From Streptomyces sp. TSRI0281 (GTDB lineage: Bacteria > Actinomycetota > Actinomycetes > Streptomycetales > Streptomycetaceae), in assembly GCF_001905125.1 (NCBI RefSeq), contig NZ_LWLE01000001.1, forward strand, positions 710,880 through 774,879: a DNA stretch of 64,000 nucleotides, written 5' to 3'. The notes beneath the pieces are model-generated. The model was given only the letters and a program-made list of their open reading frames with translations. It was not told the DNA's origin and did not search any database. The position numbers were made by a program, and so were the translations under genes. Below are positions 19,590 to 29,996 of the stretch, one piece after another (positions within the stretch are counted from its first letter, which is position 1; each line of letters begins with the position of its first letter).

Positions 19590-21209
19590 CTACCGCGCCC
19601 GCTCCACCCTCCGCTCGTCCCACACCGGCTCCGTCGTCTCCCGGACCACCCCGTCCGATCCGAAGACCAGATACCGGTCGAAGGACTTCGCGAACCACCG
19701 GTCGTGCGTGACGGCCATCACCGTCCCGTCGTACACCTCCAGCCCGTCCTGAAGCGCCTCCGCCGACTCCAGGTCCAGGTTGTCCGTCGGCTCGTCCAGC
19801 AGCAGCGCGGTCGTGCCCGCCAGCTCCAGGAGCAGGATCTGGAACCGCGCCTGCTGCCCCCCGGACAGCTTCTCGAAGGGCTGGTCCCCCTGCCGCTCCA
19901 GCTCGTAGCGCCGCAGCACCGACATCGCCCCGCCCCGGTCCTTGGCGTGCTCCGTCCACAGGATCTCGACGAGCGTCTTGCCCAGCAGCTCCGGATGGGC
20001 GTGCGTCTGCGCGAAGTGCCCCGGCACGACCCGCGCCCCGAGCTTCCACTCCCCCGTGTGCGCCACCGGCTCCCCCGCCAGCAGCCGCAGGAAGTGCGAC
20101 TTCCCGGACCCGTTGGATCCCAGGACGGCGACCCGTTCCCCGTAGAAGATCTCCAGGTCGAACGGCTTCATGAGGCCGGTGAGCTCCAGCCCCTTGCAGG
20201 TCACGGCCCGCACCCCGGTACGTCCGCCGCGCAGCCGCATCCTGATGTCCTGCTCGCGCGGCGGCTCCGGCGGCGGCCCGGCGTCCTCGAACTTCTTGAA
20301 CCGGGTCTGCATCGCCCGGTAGCGCGAGGCCATGTCGGGGCTGATCGCCGCCTGCTGCCGCAGCCGGTGGACGAGCGCCTTCAGCCGGGCGTGCTCCTCC
20401 TCCCAGCGCCGCAGCAGCTCCTCGAACCGGGCGAACCGGTCCTTGCGCGCCTGGTGGTACGTGTCGAAGCCCGCACCGTGGACCCACACATCGCTGCCCG
20501 CCGGGCTCGGCTCCACGCTGACGATCTTCTCGGCGGCCCGCGCCAGCAGCTCCCGGTCGTGGGAGACGAAGAGCACCGTCTTACGGGTCTCCTTCAGCTT
20601 CCCCTCCAGCCAGCGCTTCCCGGGGACGTCCAGATAGTTGTCCGGCTCATCGAGCAGCAGCACCTCGTCCGGCCCCCGCAGCAGCGCCTCCAGCACGAGC
20701 CGCTTCTGCTCACCCCCGCTGAGCGTCCGCACCTCCCGCCACTGTGCCTTCTCGTACGGGACACCGAGCGCGGCCATGGTGCACATGTCCCACACCGTCT
20801 CGGCCTCGTACCCCCGGACCTCCGCCCAGTCGCTCAGGGCCTGCGCGTACGTCATCTGCGCGGCCTCGTCGTCGACGGTGAGGATCAGCTCCTCGGCCAC
20901 GTCCACGGCCTTCGCCGCGTCCTGGATACGGGGCTGCGCCACGGACACCAGCAGGTCCCGTACGGTCCGCTCGTCCCGTACGGAGCCCACGAACTGGGCC
21001 ATCACCCCGAGCCCGCCGCTCACCGACACCGTGCCGCCGTGCGGCTGGAGCTCTCCGGCGAGCAGCCGCAGCAGCGTCGTCTTGCCCGCACCGTTGGCGC
21101 CGACAAGGGCGACGACGGCCCCGTCCGCGACCCGGAACGAAGCATCGCCGAGCAGTACCCGCCCGTCCGGTAGGTAGTACTCCAGATGGCCCGCTTCAAG
21201 ATGTCCCAT
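19590..21209 (-). CDS. ABC-F family ATP-binding protein
   Basis: A 539-residue soluble protein with two ABC domains and no membrane helices. First Walker A is GANGAGKTT, second GSNGSGKSH; signatures LSGGEQKR and LSGGQQAR; Walker B LLLDEPDNYLD and LLLDEPTDNLD. The linker carries charged helices. This is the ABC-F architecture of translation factors that act on the ribosome and that sometimes confer ribosome-targeting antibiotic resistance. I use ATG 21209 (MGHLEAGHLEYYLPDGR). The setting among ribosomal genes fits a translation role. Confidence 0.88.
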   Translation of the reverse strand: MGHLEAGHLEYYLPDGRVLLGDASFRVADGAVVALVGANGAGKTTLLRLLAGELQPHGGTVSVSGGLGVMAQFVGSVRDERTVRDLLVSVAQPRIQDAAKAVDVAEELILTVDDEAAQMTYAQALSDWAEVRGYEAETVWDMCTMAALGVPYEKAQWREVRTLSGGEQKRLVLEALLRGPDEVLLLDEPDNYLDVPGKRWLEGKLKETRKTVLFVSHDRELLARAAEKIVSVEPSPAGSDVWVHGAGFDTYHQARKDRFARFEELLRRWEEEHARLKALVHRLRQQAAISPDMASRYRAMQTRFKKFEDAGPPPEPPREQDIRMRLRGGRTGVRAVTCKGLELTGLMKPFDLEIFYGERVAVLGSNGSGKSHFLRLLAGEPVAHTGEWKLGARVVPGHFAQTHAHPELLGKTLVEILWTEHAKDRGGAMSVLRRYELERQGDQPFEKLSGGQQARFQILLLELAGTTALLLDEPTDNLDLESAEALQDGLEVYDGTVMAVTHDRWFAKSFDRYLVFGSDGVVRETTEPVWDERRVERAR

Positions 21210-21298
21210 ACACATCATTGTCACGTCCCGCGAAGCCCTGGCCCAAACGGTTTACCGAGGCCCTGAGAATCGGGGCCGGTCGGTCTAAGATTCGCCGC

Positions 21299-22150
21299 AT
21301 GAGCTTTGGGCAAGGGGGGCCCTCCTGGGGGCCGGGAGATCAGCAGACGCCGGACTGGTCGGCACTGGCCGATGAATCCGCCGCACGCGGCCGCCGCAAG
21401 AGGTGGCTGACGATCGGCGGCGGCGTGCTCGCCACCGCCGCGGTCGGCGCGATCGTGGCCACGGCCGTCATCTCGACCAACAACAACGGCAAGCCCACCG
21501 GCTCGGACAAGAACGCGAGCGATCTGCCCGCCCCGGCCGATCTGCCCTCGGACACCTCCGAGCCCGCACCGTCCTTCTCCTCGGTGGCACCACCGCCCCC
21601 GCCGGACCCGAAGGACTACATATCCGATGCCAAGAAGGACAAGGCGCCGATCACCGTCGACGGCTTCTTCCCCGGCAAGAAGCTGACGATGGGAGACCGC
21701 GTCCACATCAAGGGCGCGACGAACCGCACCACGAACTGCGCCGCGGGCACCCAGGGCGCGCTCGGCGCGGTCCTCGCGAACAACGGCTGCCGGCAGCTCA
21801 TCCGCGCCACGTACCGCAAGGAGGGCATCGCGGTCACCGTCGGTGTCGCGGTGTTCACGACCGAGGCACGGGCGAAGAAGGCGGCCCAGCAGTCGTCCGG
21901 TGGCATCGCCTCCCTCGGCGGCGAGGGCGTCCCCACCTTCTGCCGCGCCGGTACGGTCTGCCGCCGCACCGCCAACTCCTACGGCCGCTACGCGTACTTC
22001 ACCGTCAGCGGCTTCACCGACGGCACCCGCGTCACCACGTCCCACAAGAAGGTGTACGCGGTCGGCGACGACCTCACGGAGTTCACGTTCCGTCAGATCC
22101 GGCACCGGGGCGAGGTCCAGGCATCACAGGCGGCGAACCCCGCCACCTGA
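21299..22150 (+). CDS. Single-pass membrane-anchored protein, function unknown
   Basis: A 283-residue protein. ATG 21299 gives MSFGQGGPSWGPGDQQTPDWSALAD; a Gly/Gln-rich cytoplasmic segment and a basic patch (GRRKRW) precede one transmembrane helix at about 39-62, then a Pro/Ser-rich linker (APAPSFSSVAPPPPPD) and an extracytoplasmic domain with four cysteines that may pair. I do not recognise the family; this architecture is common among Streptomyces exported proteins. It is divergent from the ABC-F gene. Confidence 0.75.
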   Translation: MSFGQGGPSWGPGDQQTPDWSALADESAARGRRKRWLTIGGGVLATAAVGAIVATAVISTNNNGKPTGSDKNASDLPAPADLPSDTSEPAPSFSSVAPPPPPDPKDYISDAKKDKAPITVDGFFPGKKLTMGDRVHIKGATNRTTNCAAGTQGALGAVLANNGCRQLIRATYRKEGIAVTVGVAVFTTEARAKKAAQQSSGGIASLGGEGVPTFCRAGTVCRRTANSYGRYAYFTVSGFTDGTRVTTSHKKVYAVGDDLTEFTFRQIRHRGEVQASQAANPAT

Positions 22151-22237
22151 CGCCCCACGAGGTCCGGCCGGGGGCACGCACCGGCCCCCGGCACCGGCCC
22201 CGGTCGGCAACGCCCCCCACGACACCACCCGCCGGGG

Positions 22238-23092
22238 TCAGCAGCAGCCCGCCCCCGGCAGCGTCCTGACGTTCCGGGCCTCGACCGCCCGCGCCGCCAG
22301 CAACTCATCGGCCGGGTACGCCACTTCCTCCAGCGTCAGCCCGTGCGGCCGTACCACGTGCACCGCCGGGTCCCGCACCTTCGCCGCCAGCACCTCGGCG
22401 GGCCACCCGGCCGGACGGCGCCCGTCCCCCACGAACAGCGCGGCACCGATCAGCGCCCGCACCATGTTGTGGCAGAAGGCGTCGGCCTGCACGGTCGCGG
22501 TCAGCACCCCCGACGCCTCGTCCCGCACCCAGCTCAGCTTCTGCAGTGTACGAATGGTGGTGGCACCCTCGCGCTTCTTGCAGTACGCGGCGAAATCGTG
22601 CTCCCCGACCATCAGCCCGGCCGCCTCGTTCATCGCGTCCACATCCAACGGCCGGTCGTGCCACAGCACATGACCACGGGTCAGCGGATCGACCCCGCCG
22701 GGCCTGTCCCCCACCCGGTAGGCGTAACGCCGCCACATCGCGGAGAACCGCGCGTTGAACCCGGCCGGCGCCTCGGCCGCCCGCCAGATCCGGACGTCCA
22801 GCGGCAGCCGCCCGGCCATCCGCCGCAGCAGCTTCTCCTGGTGCTCGGCCCACACCTCGGCCGGCAGGTCGACATGCGCCACCTGCCCCCGCGCGTGCAC
22901 CCCGGCATCGGTGCGCCCGGCCACCGTCAGGTCGTACGTACGGGAGGACCGCGTCACGGTCCGCAGCGCGTCCTCGATCTCCCCCTGCACGGTGCGCCTG
23001 CTGGTCTGCTTCGCCCAGCCGGAGAAGTCCTTCCCGTCGTACGACAGGTCCAGCCGCACCCGTACGAAACCGGGCTCCGCCTCGTCACTCAC
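22238..23092 (-). CDS. truA: tRNA pseudouridine(38-40) synthase
   Basis: A 284-residue enzyme that isomerises uridines 38-40 in the anticodon arm of tRNA. The catalytic aspartate is in [16 protein letters not shown], and [29 protein letters not shown] and [15 protein letters not shown] follow in family order. GTG 23092 has GGGGA six bases upstream. It lies directly downstream of rplQ, as in other actinobacteria, but a stem-loop separates the two. Confidence 0.96.
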   Translation of the reverse strand: MSDEAEPGFVRVRLDLSYDGKDFSGWAKQTSRRTVQGEIEDALRTVTRSSRTYDLTVAGRTDAGVHARGQVAHVDLPAEVWAEHQEKLLRRMAGRLPLDVRIWRAAEAPAGFNARFSAMWRRYAYRVGDRPGGVDPLTRGHVLWHDRPLDVDAMNEAAGLMVGEHDFAAYCKKREGATTIRTLQKLSWVRDEASGVLTATVQADAFCHNMVRALIGAALFVGDGRRPAGWPAEVLAAKVRDPAVHVVRPHGLTLEEVAYPADELLAARAVEARNVRTLPGAGCC

Positions 23093-23124
23093 CACGCGTC
23101 CCCTTTCGAACCCTTCACAGCAGA

Positions 23125-23162
23125 ACGGGCCCGCACCGCCCCGAAGGGTGATGCGGGCCCGT
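23125..23162 (-). terminator. Stem-loop between rplQ and truA
   Basis: Arms 23125-23135 and 23152-23162 are an 11-base inverted repeat (ACGGGCCCGCA). It lies 19 bases downstream of the rplQ stop and 33 bases before truA and can end or reduce transcription after rplQ. Confidence 0.75.
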
Positions 23163-23180
23163 CCCGTGGTCTCAGAACGC

Positions 23181-23693
23181 TCAGGCGTCCTTGGACTCCG
23201 CGTCGGCCTCGGCCGGCTTGGCGTCCTCGACGACCTCGGCGGACTCGGCCGGGGCCTCGTCCTTCTTGAGGGAGTCTTCCTTGACCGCACGCTTCGTCGC
23301 GGCCTCGGCCTCACCGGTGGCCTGCTGCGCCACGGTCAGCGCCTCGACCAGCTCGATGACCGCCATCGGGGCGTTGTCGCCACGACGGTTGCCGATCTTG
23401 GTGATACGGGTGTAACCACCGGGGCGGTTCTCGTACCGCGGGGCGATCTCGGTGAAGAGCGTGTGCACGATGCTCTTGTCCGTGATCGTCTGCAGCACCA
23501 GGCGACGGTTGTGGATGTCGCCCTTCTTCGCCTTGGTGACCAGGCGCTCGGCGACCGGACGCAGGCGACGGGCCTTGGCCTCGGTCGTGGTGATGCGACC
23601 GTGCTCGAACAGCGACTTCGCCAGGTTGGCGAGAAGCAGACGCTCGTGCGCGGCGCTGCCGCCCAGACGGGCACCCTTTGCGGGACGCGGCAT
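23181..23693 (-). CDS. rplQ: Ribosomal protein bL17
   Basis: A 170-residue large-subunit protein. The conserved core ([46 protein letters not shown]) ends near residue 120. Residues 125-170 form an acidic, Ala/Glu-rich tail ([25 protein letters not shown]) that E. coli L17 does not have but that Streptomyces L17 often does. The start ATG 23693 is canonical. It lies downstream of rpoA, but separated from it by a repeat-filled 329-base gap. Confidence 0.97.
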   Translation of the reverse strand: MPRPAKGARLGGSAAHERLLLANLAKSLFEHGRITTTEAKARRLRPVAERLVTKAKKGDIHNRRLVLQTITDKSIVHTLFTEIAPRYENRPGGYTRITKIGNRRGDNAPMAVIELVEALTVAQQATGEAEAATKRAVKEDSLKKDEAPAESAEVVEDAKPAEADAESKDA

Positions 23694-23789
23694 GGTGTTT
23701 CTCCTTGTGTGCTGCACCGGCCGTATCAGGTACCGGTGTCAGTTCCCGCGCGGCGGTCGCCGCACAGAAGTCCAGGTACTGGAACGAAT

Positions 23790-23970
23790 CCCAGCCCGTC
23801 CGAGCCAAAATCAGCCCGTCCGGCGTTCGAGGACGAGCCGAAATCAAGCCCGTCCGGCGATTGAGGACAACCCCCTCACGCCCGAGCCAAAACCAGCCCG
23901 TCCGGCGATTGAGGACAACCCCCTCACGCCCGAGCCAAAACCAGCCCGTCCGGCGATTGAGGACAAAGCC
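23790..23970. repeat. 48-base tandem repeat between rplQ and rpoA
   Basis: AGCCCGTCCGGCGATTGAGG starts at 23847, 23895 and 23943, exactly 48 bases apart, with nearly identical spacers (CCCCCTCACGCCCGAGCCAA). Two more diverged copies precede them (about 23791 and 23812). This AGCCCGTCCGGCG element recurs in many Streptomyces intergenic regions. The 329 bases from 23694 to 24022 hold nothing else I can support. Confidence 0.9.
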
Positions 23971-24022
23971 CTCGCCCGGTCCGGGGCACCCACCAATCCC
24001 GGGCACCCCAGCCGGAGGCGTA

Positions 24023-25045
24023 CTAGTACTGCTCGGTCTCCACGAAACCGGCATCCGCGTCATCGTCCGCACCAAACGCGTCCGCCGCGGCCGTCGGGTC
24101 GAAGCCGGGAGGCGAGTCCTTCAGCGCGAGGCCCATACCGGCCAGCTTCGCCTTGACCTCGTCGATCGACTTCGCACCGAAGTTGCGGATGTCGAGCAGG
24201 TCGGCCTCGGAACGAGCCACGAGCTCACCCACGGAGTGGATGCCCTCGCGCTTGAGGCAGTTGTACGAGCGGACCGTGAGCTCCAGCTCCTCGATCGGCA
24301 GCGCCAGATCGGCGGCCAGCGCCGCGTCCGTCGGCGACGGGCCCATGTCGATGCCCTCGGCGTCGATGTTGAGCTCGCGCGCCAGACCGAACAGCTCGAC
24401 CAGGGTCTTACCGGCGGACGCCATGGCGTCACGCGGGCGCATGGCCTGCTTGGTCTCGACGTCGACGATCAGCTTGTCGAAGTCGGTGCGCTGCTCGACA
24501 CGGGTCGCCTCGACCTTGTACGTGACCTTGAGCACCGGCGAGTAGATGGAGTCGACCGGAATCCGGCCGATCTCCTGGCCCACCTGCTTGTTCTGGACGG
24601 CGGAGACGTAGCCGCGACCGCGCTCGACGGTCAGCTCCATCTCCAGCTTGCCCTTGCCGTTCAGCGTGGCCAGGACCAGGTCCGGGTTGTGGACCTCGAC
24701 ACCGGCCGGCGGGGCGATGTCAGCAGCGGTGACCAGGCCGGGGCCCTGCTTGCGCAGGTACATCACGACCGGCTCGTCGTGCTCCGAGGAGACGACCAGC
24801 TGCTTGATGTTGAGGATGAGGTCGGTCACGTCCTCCTTGACGCCCGGCACGGTGGTGAACTCGTGCAGGACACCGTCGATCCGGATGCTGGTGACAGCAG
24901 CGCCGGGGATCGAGGAGAGGAGCGTGCGGCGCAGGGAGTTGCCGAGGGTGTAGCCGAAGCCCGGCTCCAGCGGCTCGATGACGAACCGGGACCGGAACTC
25001 GTCGACGACCTCTTCGGTCAGCGACGGACGCTGAGCGATCAGCAT
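24023..25045 (-). CDS. rpoA: RNA polymerase alpha subunit
   Basis: A 340-residue subunit. The N-terminal domain (residues 1-230; [42 protein letters not shown]) dimerises and nucleates beta and beta-prime assembly. The C-terminal domain (about 250-315; [45 protein letters not shown]) contacts upstream promoter DNA and activators. The tail is acidic. It ends the alpha-type gene group infA-rpmJ-rpsM-rpsK-rpoA, with rplQ behind. Confidence 0.98.
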   Translation of the reverse strand: MLIAQRPSLTEEVVDEFRSRFVIEPLEPGFGYTLGNSLRRTLLSSIPGAAVTSIRIDGVLHEFTTVPGVKEDVTDLILNIKQLVVSSEHDEPVVMYLRKQGPGLVTAADIAPPAGVEVHNPDLVLATLNGKGKLEMELTVERGRGYVSAVQNKQVGQEIGRIPVDSIYSPVLKVTYKVEATRVEQRTDFDKLIVDVETKQAMRPRDAMASAGKTLVELFGLARELNIDAEGIDMGPSPTDAALAADLALPIEELELTVRSYNCLKREGIHSVGELVARSEADLLDIRNFGAKSIDEVKAKLAGMGLALKDSPPGFDPTAAADAFGADDDADAGFVETEQY

Positions 25046-25189
25046 GAGGAAAATCCTTCAGTCGTGGGCACCCACTATTTGATGCCCGACAGATGAAACA
25101 AGGGTACGGGCGGCACACCCCCGAAGAGATGTACCGCCCGGCCCCACACTTGCGACAACGCGCGAACAGCCGTTACCGGCGTCCGTGCG

Positions 25190-25594
25190 TCAGACGCGAC
25201 GACGCTTCGGCGGACGGCAGCCGTTGTGCGGCGTCGGGGTGACGTCCTGGATCGAACCGACCTCAAGGCCCGTGGCCTGGAGGGAGCGGATCGCGGTCTC
25301 GCGGCCGGAGCCCGGACCCTTGACGAAGACGTCAACCTTGCGCATGCCGTGCTCCTGCGCGCGGCGGGCGGCCGACTCGGCGGCCATCTGCGCGGCGAAG
25401 GGGGTGGACTTGCGCGAGCCCTTGAAGCCGACGTGGCCGGCGGAGGCCCAGGAGATCACGTTGCCCGCGGGGTCCGTGATCGAGACGATGGTGTTGTTGA
25501 ACGTGCTCTTGATGTGCGCGTGGCCGTGAGCGACGTTCTTCTTTTCCTTGCGACGCACCTTCTTGGCTGCGCCCTGACGACCCTTGGGGGGCAT
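25190..25594 (-). CDS. rpsK: Ribosomal protein uS11
   Basis: A 134-residue small-subunit platform protein. The family motifs [47 protein letters not shown] and the C-terminal [18 protein letters not shown] are intact. Canonical ATG 25594. It lies between rpsM and rpoA in the alpha group. The 144-base gap to rpoA contains an imperfect inverted repeat near 25105-25135. Confidence 0.98.
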   Translation of the reverse strand: MPPKGRQGAAKKVRRKEKKNVAHGHAHIKSTFNNTIVSITDPAGNVISWASAGHVGFKGSRKSTPFAAQMAAESAARRAQEHGMRKVDVFVKGPGSGRETAIRSLQATGLEVGSIQDVTPTPHNGCRPPKRRRV

Positions 25595-25699
25595 GTCTTG
25601 ACTCCAGATGGAGAGGGGAGGTGATCGGTCCTACAGCGAAGACCGCTGGATGCTGCGGATGCCCGGGATTCCGGACGTACGCAGTGCGTCCGCTGAGGA

Positions 25700-26080
25700 C
25701 TACTTCTTGCCCGGCTTCTTCTTACCGGCGATGGCGCGACGCGGGCCCTTGCGGGTACGCGCGTTCGTGCTGGTGCGCTGGCCGTGGACGGGCAGACCGC
25801 GACGGTGACGGATGCCCTGGTAGCAGCCGATCTCGACCTTGCGGCGGATGTCGGCCTGGATCTCGCGTCGAAGGTCACCCTCGGTGCGGAGGTTGGCGTC
25901 GACGTACTCGCGGATCTTGACCAGGTCCTCTTCGGCCAGGTCACGAACGCGGGCGTTCGGGTCGACACCGGTGGTGGCGAGGATCTCCTTGGACCGGGTG
26001 CGCCCGATACCGAAGACGTAGGTGAGGGCAACCTCCACGCGCTTTTCGCGCGGGATGTCAACACCTGAAACGCGTGCCAT
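25700..26080 (-). CDS. rpsM: Ribosomal protein uS13
   Basis: A 126-residue head protein of the 30S subunit. It starts [34 protein letters not shown] and ends in the basic tRNA-contacting tail [15 protein letters not shown]. All family blocks are present. Between rpmJ and rpsK. Confidence 0.98.
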   Translation of the reverse strand: MARVSGVDIPREKRVEVALTYVFGIGRTRSKEILATTGVDPNARVRDLAEEDLVKIREYVDANLRTEGDLRREIQADIRRKVEIGCYQGIRHRRGLPVHGQRTSTNARTRKGPRRAIAGKKKPGKK

Positions 26081-26275
26081 TCAATGGCTCCAGTTGTTAG
26101 ATCGGGGGTCTTCCGCAGTGCCACTCCCGGCCGCCGACCTCTCGCTGGGAGAGGTGGTACGTCCGGGTCCCCGGCCCCCGCCGGAGGTGTCGTCAGCCGT
26201 GGCTTGGACGGGCTCTGCGTATGTACGTATTTACGTGCGTCGCGCGAAGAGCTGCGAGATGCAGGTGGTCGTGCG

Positions 26276-26389
26276 TCAGCCCTGGCGCTGCTTGTGGCGC
26301 AGGTTGTCGCAGATGACCATGACCCGGCCGTGACGGCGGATCACCTTGCACTTGTCGCAGATCTTCTTGACGCTCGGCTTGACCTTCAT
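26276..26389 (-). CDS. rpmJ: Ribosomal protein bL36, zinc-binding form
   Basis: A 37-residue protein: [17 protein letters not shown], then the second half ending NLRHKQRQG. Cys11, Cys14, Cys27 and His32 form the zinc site of the C+ form. Some actinobacteria also carry a cysteine-free copy used in zinc starvation; none is seen in this window. ATG 26389 and TGA 26276-26278 delimit it between rpsM and infA. Confidence 0.95.
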   Translation of the reverse strand: MKVKPSVKKICDKCKVIRRHGRVMVICDNLRHKQRQG

Positions 26390-26449
26390 GGGATGTCAGG
26401 TTCTCCGGGTCAGTGCCCTCACCACGCCGAAGCGGGATGGCGGCAAGAT

Positions 26450-26671
26450 CTACTTGTACCGGTAGACGATCCGGCCACGCGTCAGGTCGTACGGGGAAAG
26501 CTCCACCACGACCCGGTCATCCGGGAGGATACGGATGTAGTGCATCCGCATCTTGCCGGAGATGTGCGCGAGGACCTTGTGACCGTTCTGGAGCTCCACC
26601 CTGAACATAGCGTTCGGGAGGGACTCGATCACGGTGCCCTCAATTTCGATGGCACCTTGCTTCTTGGCCAC
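26450..26671 (-). CDS. infA: Translation initiation factor IF-1
   Basis: A 73-residue OB-fold factor ([23 protein letters not shown]...RGRIVYRYK) that binds the A site of the 30S subunit during initiation. GTG 26671 has AAAGG six bases upstream and gives the standard length. It stands at the head of the alpha group, 60 bases before rpmJ. Confidence 0.97.
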   Translation of the reverse strand: MAKKQGAIEIEGTVIESLPNAMFRVELQNGHKVLAHISGKMRMHYIRILPDDRVVVELSPYDLTRGRIVYRYK

Positions 26672-26835
26672 GCTTCGCCTTTCGAATCGGCTACCTTGAT
26701 CGACTCCGACTTCCGCATGGAGACACACGGATGCACGAGAGCCGACGAGTCAGTCTACGTCAGCGGACTCCAAAAGACGAATCCGTCAAGTTTGCCCAGC
26801 CAGGGTGATCCTTAGACCCCCGTGGGGGTCCGGAC

Positions 26836-27672
26836 TCACCCCAGGGGGTCGGGAGCCGCCGTGATGCCGTACTCCGCCAGCTTGGCCCGGCCGCAGTCCG
26901 GGGCGGTGAGGACCAGCGGCCCCTGCTCCGTCAGGGCGATCGAGTGCTCCCAGTGCGAGGACCAGGTGCCGTCGGTCGTGAGGACCGTCCAGTCGTCGCT
27001 GAGCACCTCGGTCTGCGCCGTACCGAGCGAGACCATGGGCTCGATGGCCAGGCAGACGCCCGGGACCAGCTTGATGCCCTTGCCGCGCTTGCGGGAGACG
27101 TAGTTCAGCAGGTGCGGGTCCATGTGCATCTCGGTGCCGATGCCGTGGCCGCCGTAGTCCTCGATGATCCCGTACTTGCCGGTGGCCGGGCGGGGCTGGC
27201 GGCGGATGTAGGTCTCGATCGCCTTCGAGATGTCGACCAGGCGGTTGTTCACCTTCATCGCGGCGATCCCGGCCCACATCGACTCCTCGGTCACCCGGGA
27301 GAGCTCGATCAGCTCCGGGGCGTGACCGGTGCCGACGAAGGCGGTGTACGCGGCGTCGCCGTGCCAGCCGTCGATGATCGCGCCGGCGTCGATCGAGATG
27401 ATGTCGCCGTCCTTGAGGACGGTCTTCTCGTCGGGGATGCCATGCACGACGACCTCGTTGACCGAGGTGCAGATGGTCGCGGGGAACCCGCCGTACCCGA
27501 GGAAGTTCGACTTCGCTCCGTGATCGGCGATCACCTTGCGTGCGACCTCGTCCAGGTCCTTCGTGGTGGCGCCCGGAACGGCCGCCTCACGGGTGGCGGC
27601 GTGAATGGCAGCGACCACCAGGCCCGCCTCGCGCATCTTCGCGATCTGCTCGGGGGTCTTGATCTGCACCAT
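26836..27672 (-). CDS. map: Methionine aminopeptidase, type I
   Basis: A 278-residue enzyme that removes the initiator methionine. The five metal ligands are visible: the two aspartates of IDAGAIIDGWHGD, His in GGHGIG, Glu in AIEPMV and the late Glu in HWEHSIALTE. ATG 27672 gives MVQIKTPEQIAKMREAG. It follows adk, but a strong stem-loop lies between them. Confidence 0.96.
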   Translation of the reverse strand: MVQIKTPEQIAKMREAGLVVAAIHAATREAAVPGATTKDLDEVARKVIADHGAKSNFLGYGGFPATICTSVNEVVVHGIPDEKTVLKDGDIISIDAGAIIDGWHGDAAYTAFVGTGHAPELIELSRVTEESMWAGIAAMKVNNRLVDISKAIETYIRRQPRPATGKYGIIEDYGGHGIGTEMHMDPHLLNYVSRKRGKGIKLVPGVCLAIEPMVSLGTAQTEVLSDDWTVLTTDGTWSSHWEHSIALTEQGPLVLTAPDCGRAKLAEYGITAAPDPLG

Positions 27673-27733
27673 TGCTCGGCGCCTCTCTGCATCGAAGGAT
27701 GACGGCTGCGGCGTACTCAACGATACGGCGCAA

Positions 27734-27774
27734 ACAGTCGGCCGCGGCGCCTGAAGGGCGCCGCGGCCGACTGT
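27734..27774 (-). terminator. Stem-loop between adk and map
   Basis: Arms 27734-27751 and 27757-27774 are an 18-base perfect inverted repeat around TGAAG. It lies 22 bases after the adk stop and can attenuate transcription from the secY-adk part of the operon into map. Confidence 0.85.
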
Positions 27775-27795
27775 GAAGGTAATACGGGGCGTCGC

Positions 27796-28455
27796 TCAGT
27801 CCTGGTCGGACTTCTGGAGCGCCTCCATGGCACGCGCGGTCACATCGGTGACCTTGCCGAGCGCGGAGATGGTCACCACCAGGCCCTGGGCCCGGTAGTA
27901 GCCGATGATCGGCTCGGTCTGCGTGTGGTAGACCTCCAGCCGGGTACGGACCGTCTCCTCGCTGTCGTCGTCCCGCTGGTACAGCTCGCCGCCGCAGGTG
28001 TCGCAGACACCCTCGGTCTTCGGCGGGTTGTACGTCACGTGGAAGACGTGCGCGCTGTCGCTGCGGCAGATGCGGCGACCCGCGATCCGCTTCACGACCT
28101 CGTCCTCGGGGACCTCCAGGTCGAGGACCGCGTCCAGCTTTACGCCCTCGTCCTTGAGCATCGCGTCAAGGGCTTCGGCCTGACCCACGTTGCGCGGGAA
28201 GCCGTCGAGCAGGAAGCCGTTCACGGCGTCCGACTGGGCCATCCGGTCCTTGGCCATCCCGATGGTGACCTCGTCCGGCACCAGCCGGCCCGCGTCCATG
28301 AAGGAACGGGCCTGCTTGCCAAGGTCGGTGCCCTGGCTGATGTTGGCGCGGAAGAGGTCGCCCGTGGAGATGTGCGGAATCGACAGGTTCTTGGCAAGGT
28401 ACGCAGCCTGCGTTCCCTTGCCGGCACCAGGAGGCCCGACGAGGACGATTCGCAT
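27796..28455 (-). CDS. adk: Adenylate kinase
   Basis: A 219-residue long-form enzyme (ATP + AMP to 2 ADP). The P-loop [10 protein letters not shown] is at residues 7-16, DGFPRN follows, and the LID region contains CRSDSAHVF...[14 protein letters not shown], a zinc-finger-type lid in which one of the usual four cysteines is replaced. ATG 28455 shares a base with the secY stop (TGATG), so the two are translationally coupled. Confidence 0.97.
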   Translation of the reverse strand: MRIVLVGPPGAGKGTQAAYLAKNLSIPHISTGDLFRANISQGTDLGKQARSFMDAGRLVPDEVTIGMAKDRMAQSDAVNGFLLDGFPRNVGQAEALDAMLKDEGVKLDAVLDLEVPEDEVVKRIAGRRICRSDSAHVFHVTYNPPKTEGVCDTCGGELYQRDDDSEETVRTRLEVYHTQTEPIIGYYRAQGLVVTISALGKVTDVTARAMEALQKSDQD

Positions 28456-29774
28456 CAGCGGAGGAACCCTTCGTAATTGCGCTGCTGGAGCTGACTCTCA
28501 ATCTGCTTCACGGTTTCCAGACCCACACCCACGATGATCAGGATGCTTGTCCCGCCGAACGGGAAGTTCTGGTTTGCACCGCCGAAGCCTGCCAACGCCA
28601 TCGTCGGCACCAGAGCGATCAGACCCAGGTACAGCGAGCCCGGCCAAGTGATCCTGTTGAGCACGTAGCTCAGGTACTCGGCAGTAGGTCGACCAGCCCG
28701 GATACCCGGGATGAAGCCACCATACTTCTTCATGTTGTCGGCAACTTCCTCGGGGTTGAACGAGATCGCCACGTAGAAGAAGGCGAAGAACACGATCAAC
28801 AGGAAGTACGTCGCGATGTAATACGGGTGGTCACCCTTGACGAAGTGGTCCTGGATCCACGTCGCCCAGCCCGCCTGGGAGTTGGAGAACTGGACGATCA
28901 GGGCCGGGATGTAGAGCAGCGAAGAAGCGAAGATGACGGGAATCACACCCGCCTGGTTCACCTTCAGCGGGATGTACGTGGACGTACCGCCGTACGACCT
29001 GCGGCCGATCATGCGCTTCGCGTACTGCACCGGAATGCGGCGCTGGGCCTGCTCGACGAAGACGACGAGACCGACCATCACGAAGCCGATGAGAATGACT
29101 GTGCCGAACTCGATCCAGCCGTCGGCCAGCTTGCCGCTCTCCTTGATGGCCCACAGGGCACCGGGGAAGCTCGCGGCGATCGAGATGAACATCAGGATCG
29201 ACATGCCGTTGCCGATACCGCGGTCGGTGATGAGCTCACCGAGCCACATGACGGCGGCGGTTCCGGCGGTCATGGTGAGCACCATGACGACCGTCGTGAA
29301 GATCGACTGATTCGGAACGATCTGGTCGCCGACGGAGCAGCTGCTGAACAGCGCACCGCTGCGAGCGGTTGCCACCAGGCCGGTGCCCTGGAGGATGGCG
29401 AGCGCCACGGTCAGATAACGCGTGTACTGCGTGATCTTGGCCGTGCCGGACTGCCCCTCCTTCTTCAGGGCTTCCAGTCGGGGGATGACGACGGTCAGCA
29501 GCTGAAGAATGATGCTGGCCGTGATGTACGGCATGATGCCGAGCGCGAAGATCGTGATCTGCAGCAGTGCACCACCGCTGAACATGTTCACCAGGCCGAA
29601 GAGGCTGTTGTTGCCCTTACTTGCCTGGTCAACACAGGTCTGGACGTTCTCGTAGCTCACACCGGGTACCGGGATGTGTGCCCCGAGCCGGTAGAGCACG
29701 ATGATGCCGAGCGTGAAGAACAGCTTCTTGCGCAGGTCGGGCGTCTTGAACGCCCGGGCGAACGCGGTGAGCAC
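28455..29774 (-). CDS. secY: Preprotein translocase subunit SecY
   Basis: A 439-residue membrane protein with ten transmembrane helices, the channel of the Sec translocon. GTG 29774 has GGAGG four bases upstream and gives [23 protein letters not shown]; longer frames upstream have no support. Conserved blocks include [12 protein letters not shown], the plug region after helix 1 and the cytoplasmic loop [10 protein letters not shown], which contacts the ribosome and SecA. It follows rplO but is preceded by a stem-loop. Confidence 0.97.
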   Translation of the reverse strand: MLTAFARAFKTPDLRKKLFFTLGIIVLYRLGAHIPVPGVSYENVQTCVDQASKGNNSLFGLVNMFSGGALLQITIFALGIMPYITASIILQLLTVVIPRLEALKKEGQSGTAKITQYTRYLTVALAILQGTGLVATARSGALFSSCSVGDQIVPNQSIFTTVVMVLTMTAGTAAVMWLGELITDRGIGNGMSILMFISIAASFPGALWAIKESGKLADGWIEFGTVILIGFVMVGLVVFVEQAQRRIPVQYAKRMIGRRSYGGTSTYIPLKVNQAGVIPVIFASSLLYIPALIVQFSNSQAGWATWIQDHFVKGDHPYYIATYFLLIVFFAFFYVAISFNPEEVADNMKKYGGFIPGIRAGRPTAEYLSYVLNRITWPGSLYLGLIALVPTMALAGFGGANQNFPFGGTSILIIVGVGLETVKQIESQLQQRNYEGFLR

Positions 29775-29928
29775 GGTGCCTCCTGCGACCCCCGCGCAAT
29801 GCGTAGAGGTGACGGTCTTGAGGATCGACGAATACGAAAGAGTCAAAGATCCCCGGGCAGTTGCCCGGAGAGATAGCACAACAACGCACGCCACCTTACC
29901 GGCGACCATGCCCGCCTAGGAACGACCA

Positions 29929-29962
29929 ACCGGGGATGCCCCATATGAGAGGCATCCCCGGT
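29929..29962 (-). terminator. Stem-loop between rplO and secY
   Basis: Arms 29929-29940 and 29951-29962 form a 12-base perfect inverted repeat (ACCGGGGATGCC) around a 10-base loop. It may reduce read-through from the ribosomal genes into secY. Confidence 0.75.
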
Positions 29963-29996
29963 CGGATGTTCAGTACATCGAGTTGTCCGAGTTGTC

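Noticed and set aside
23847..23970. CRISPR array
   Set aside because: The 48-base units are nearly identical over their full length, so there are no unique spacers, and no cas genes are present.
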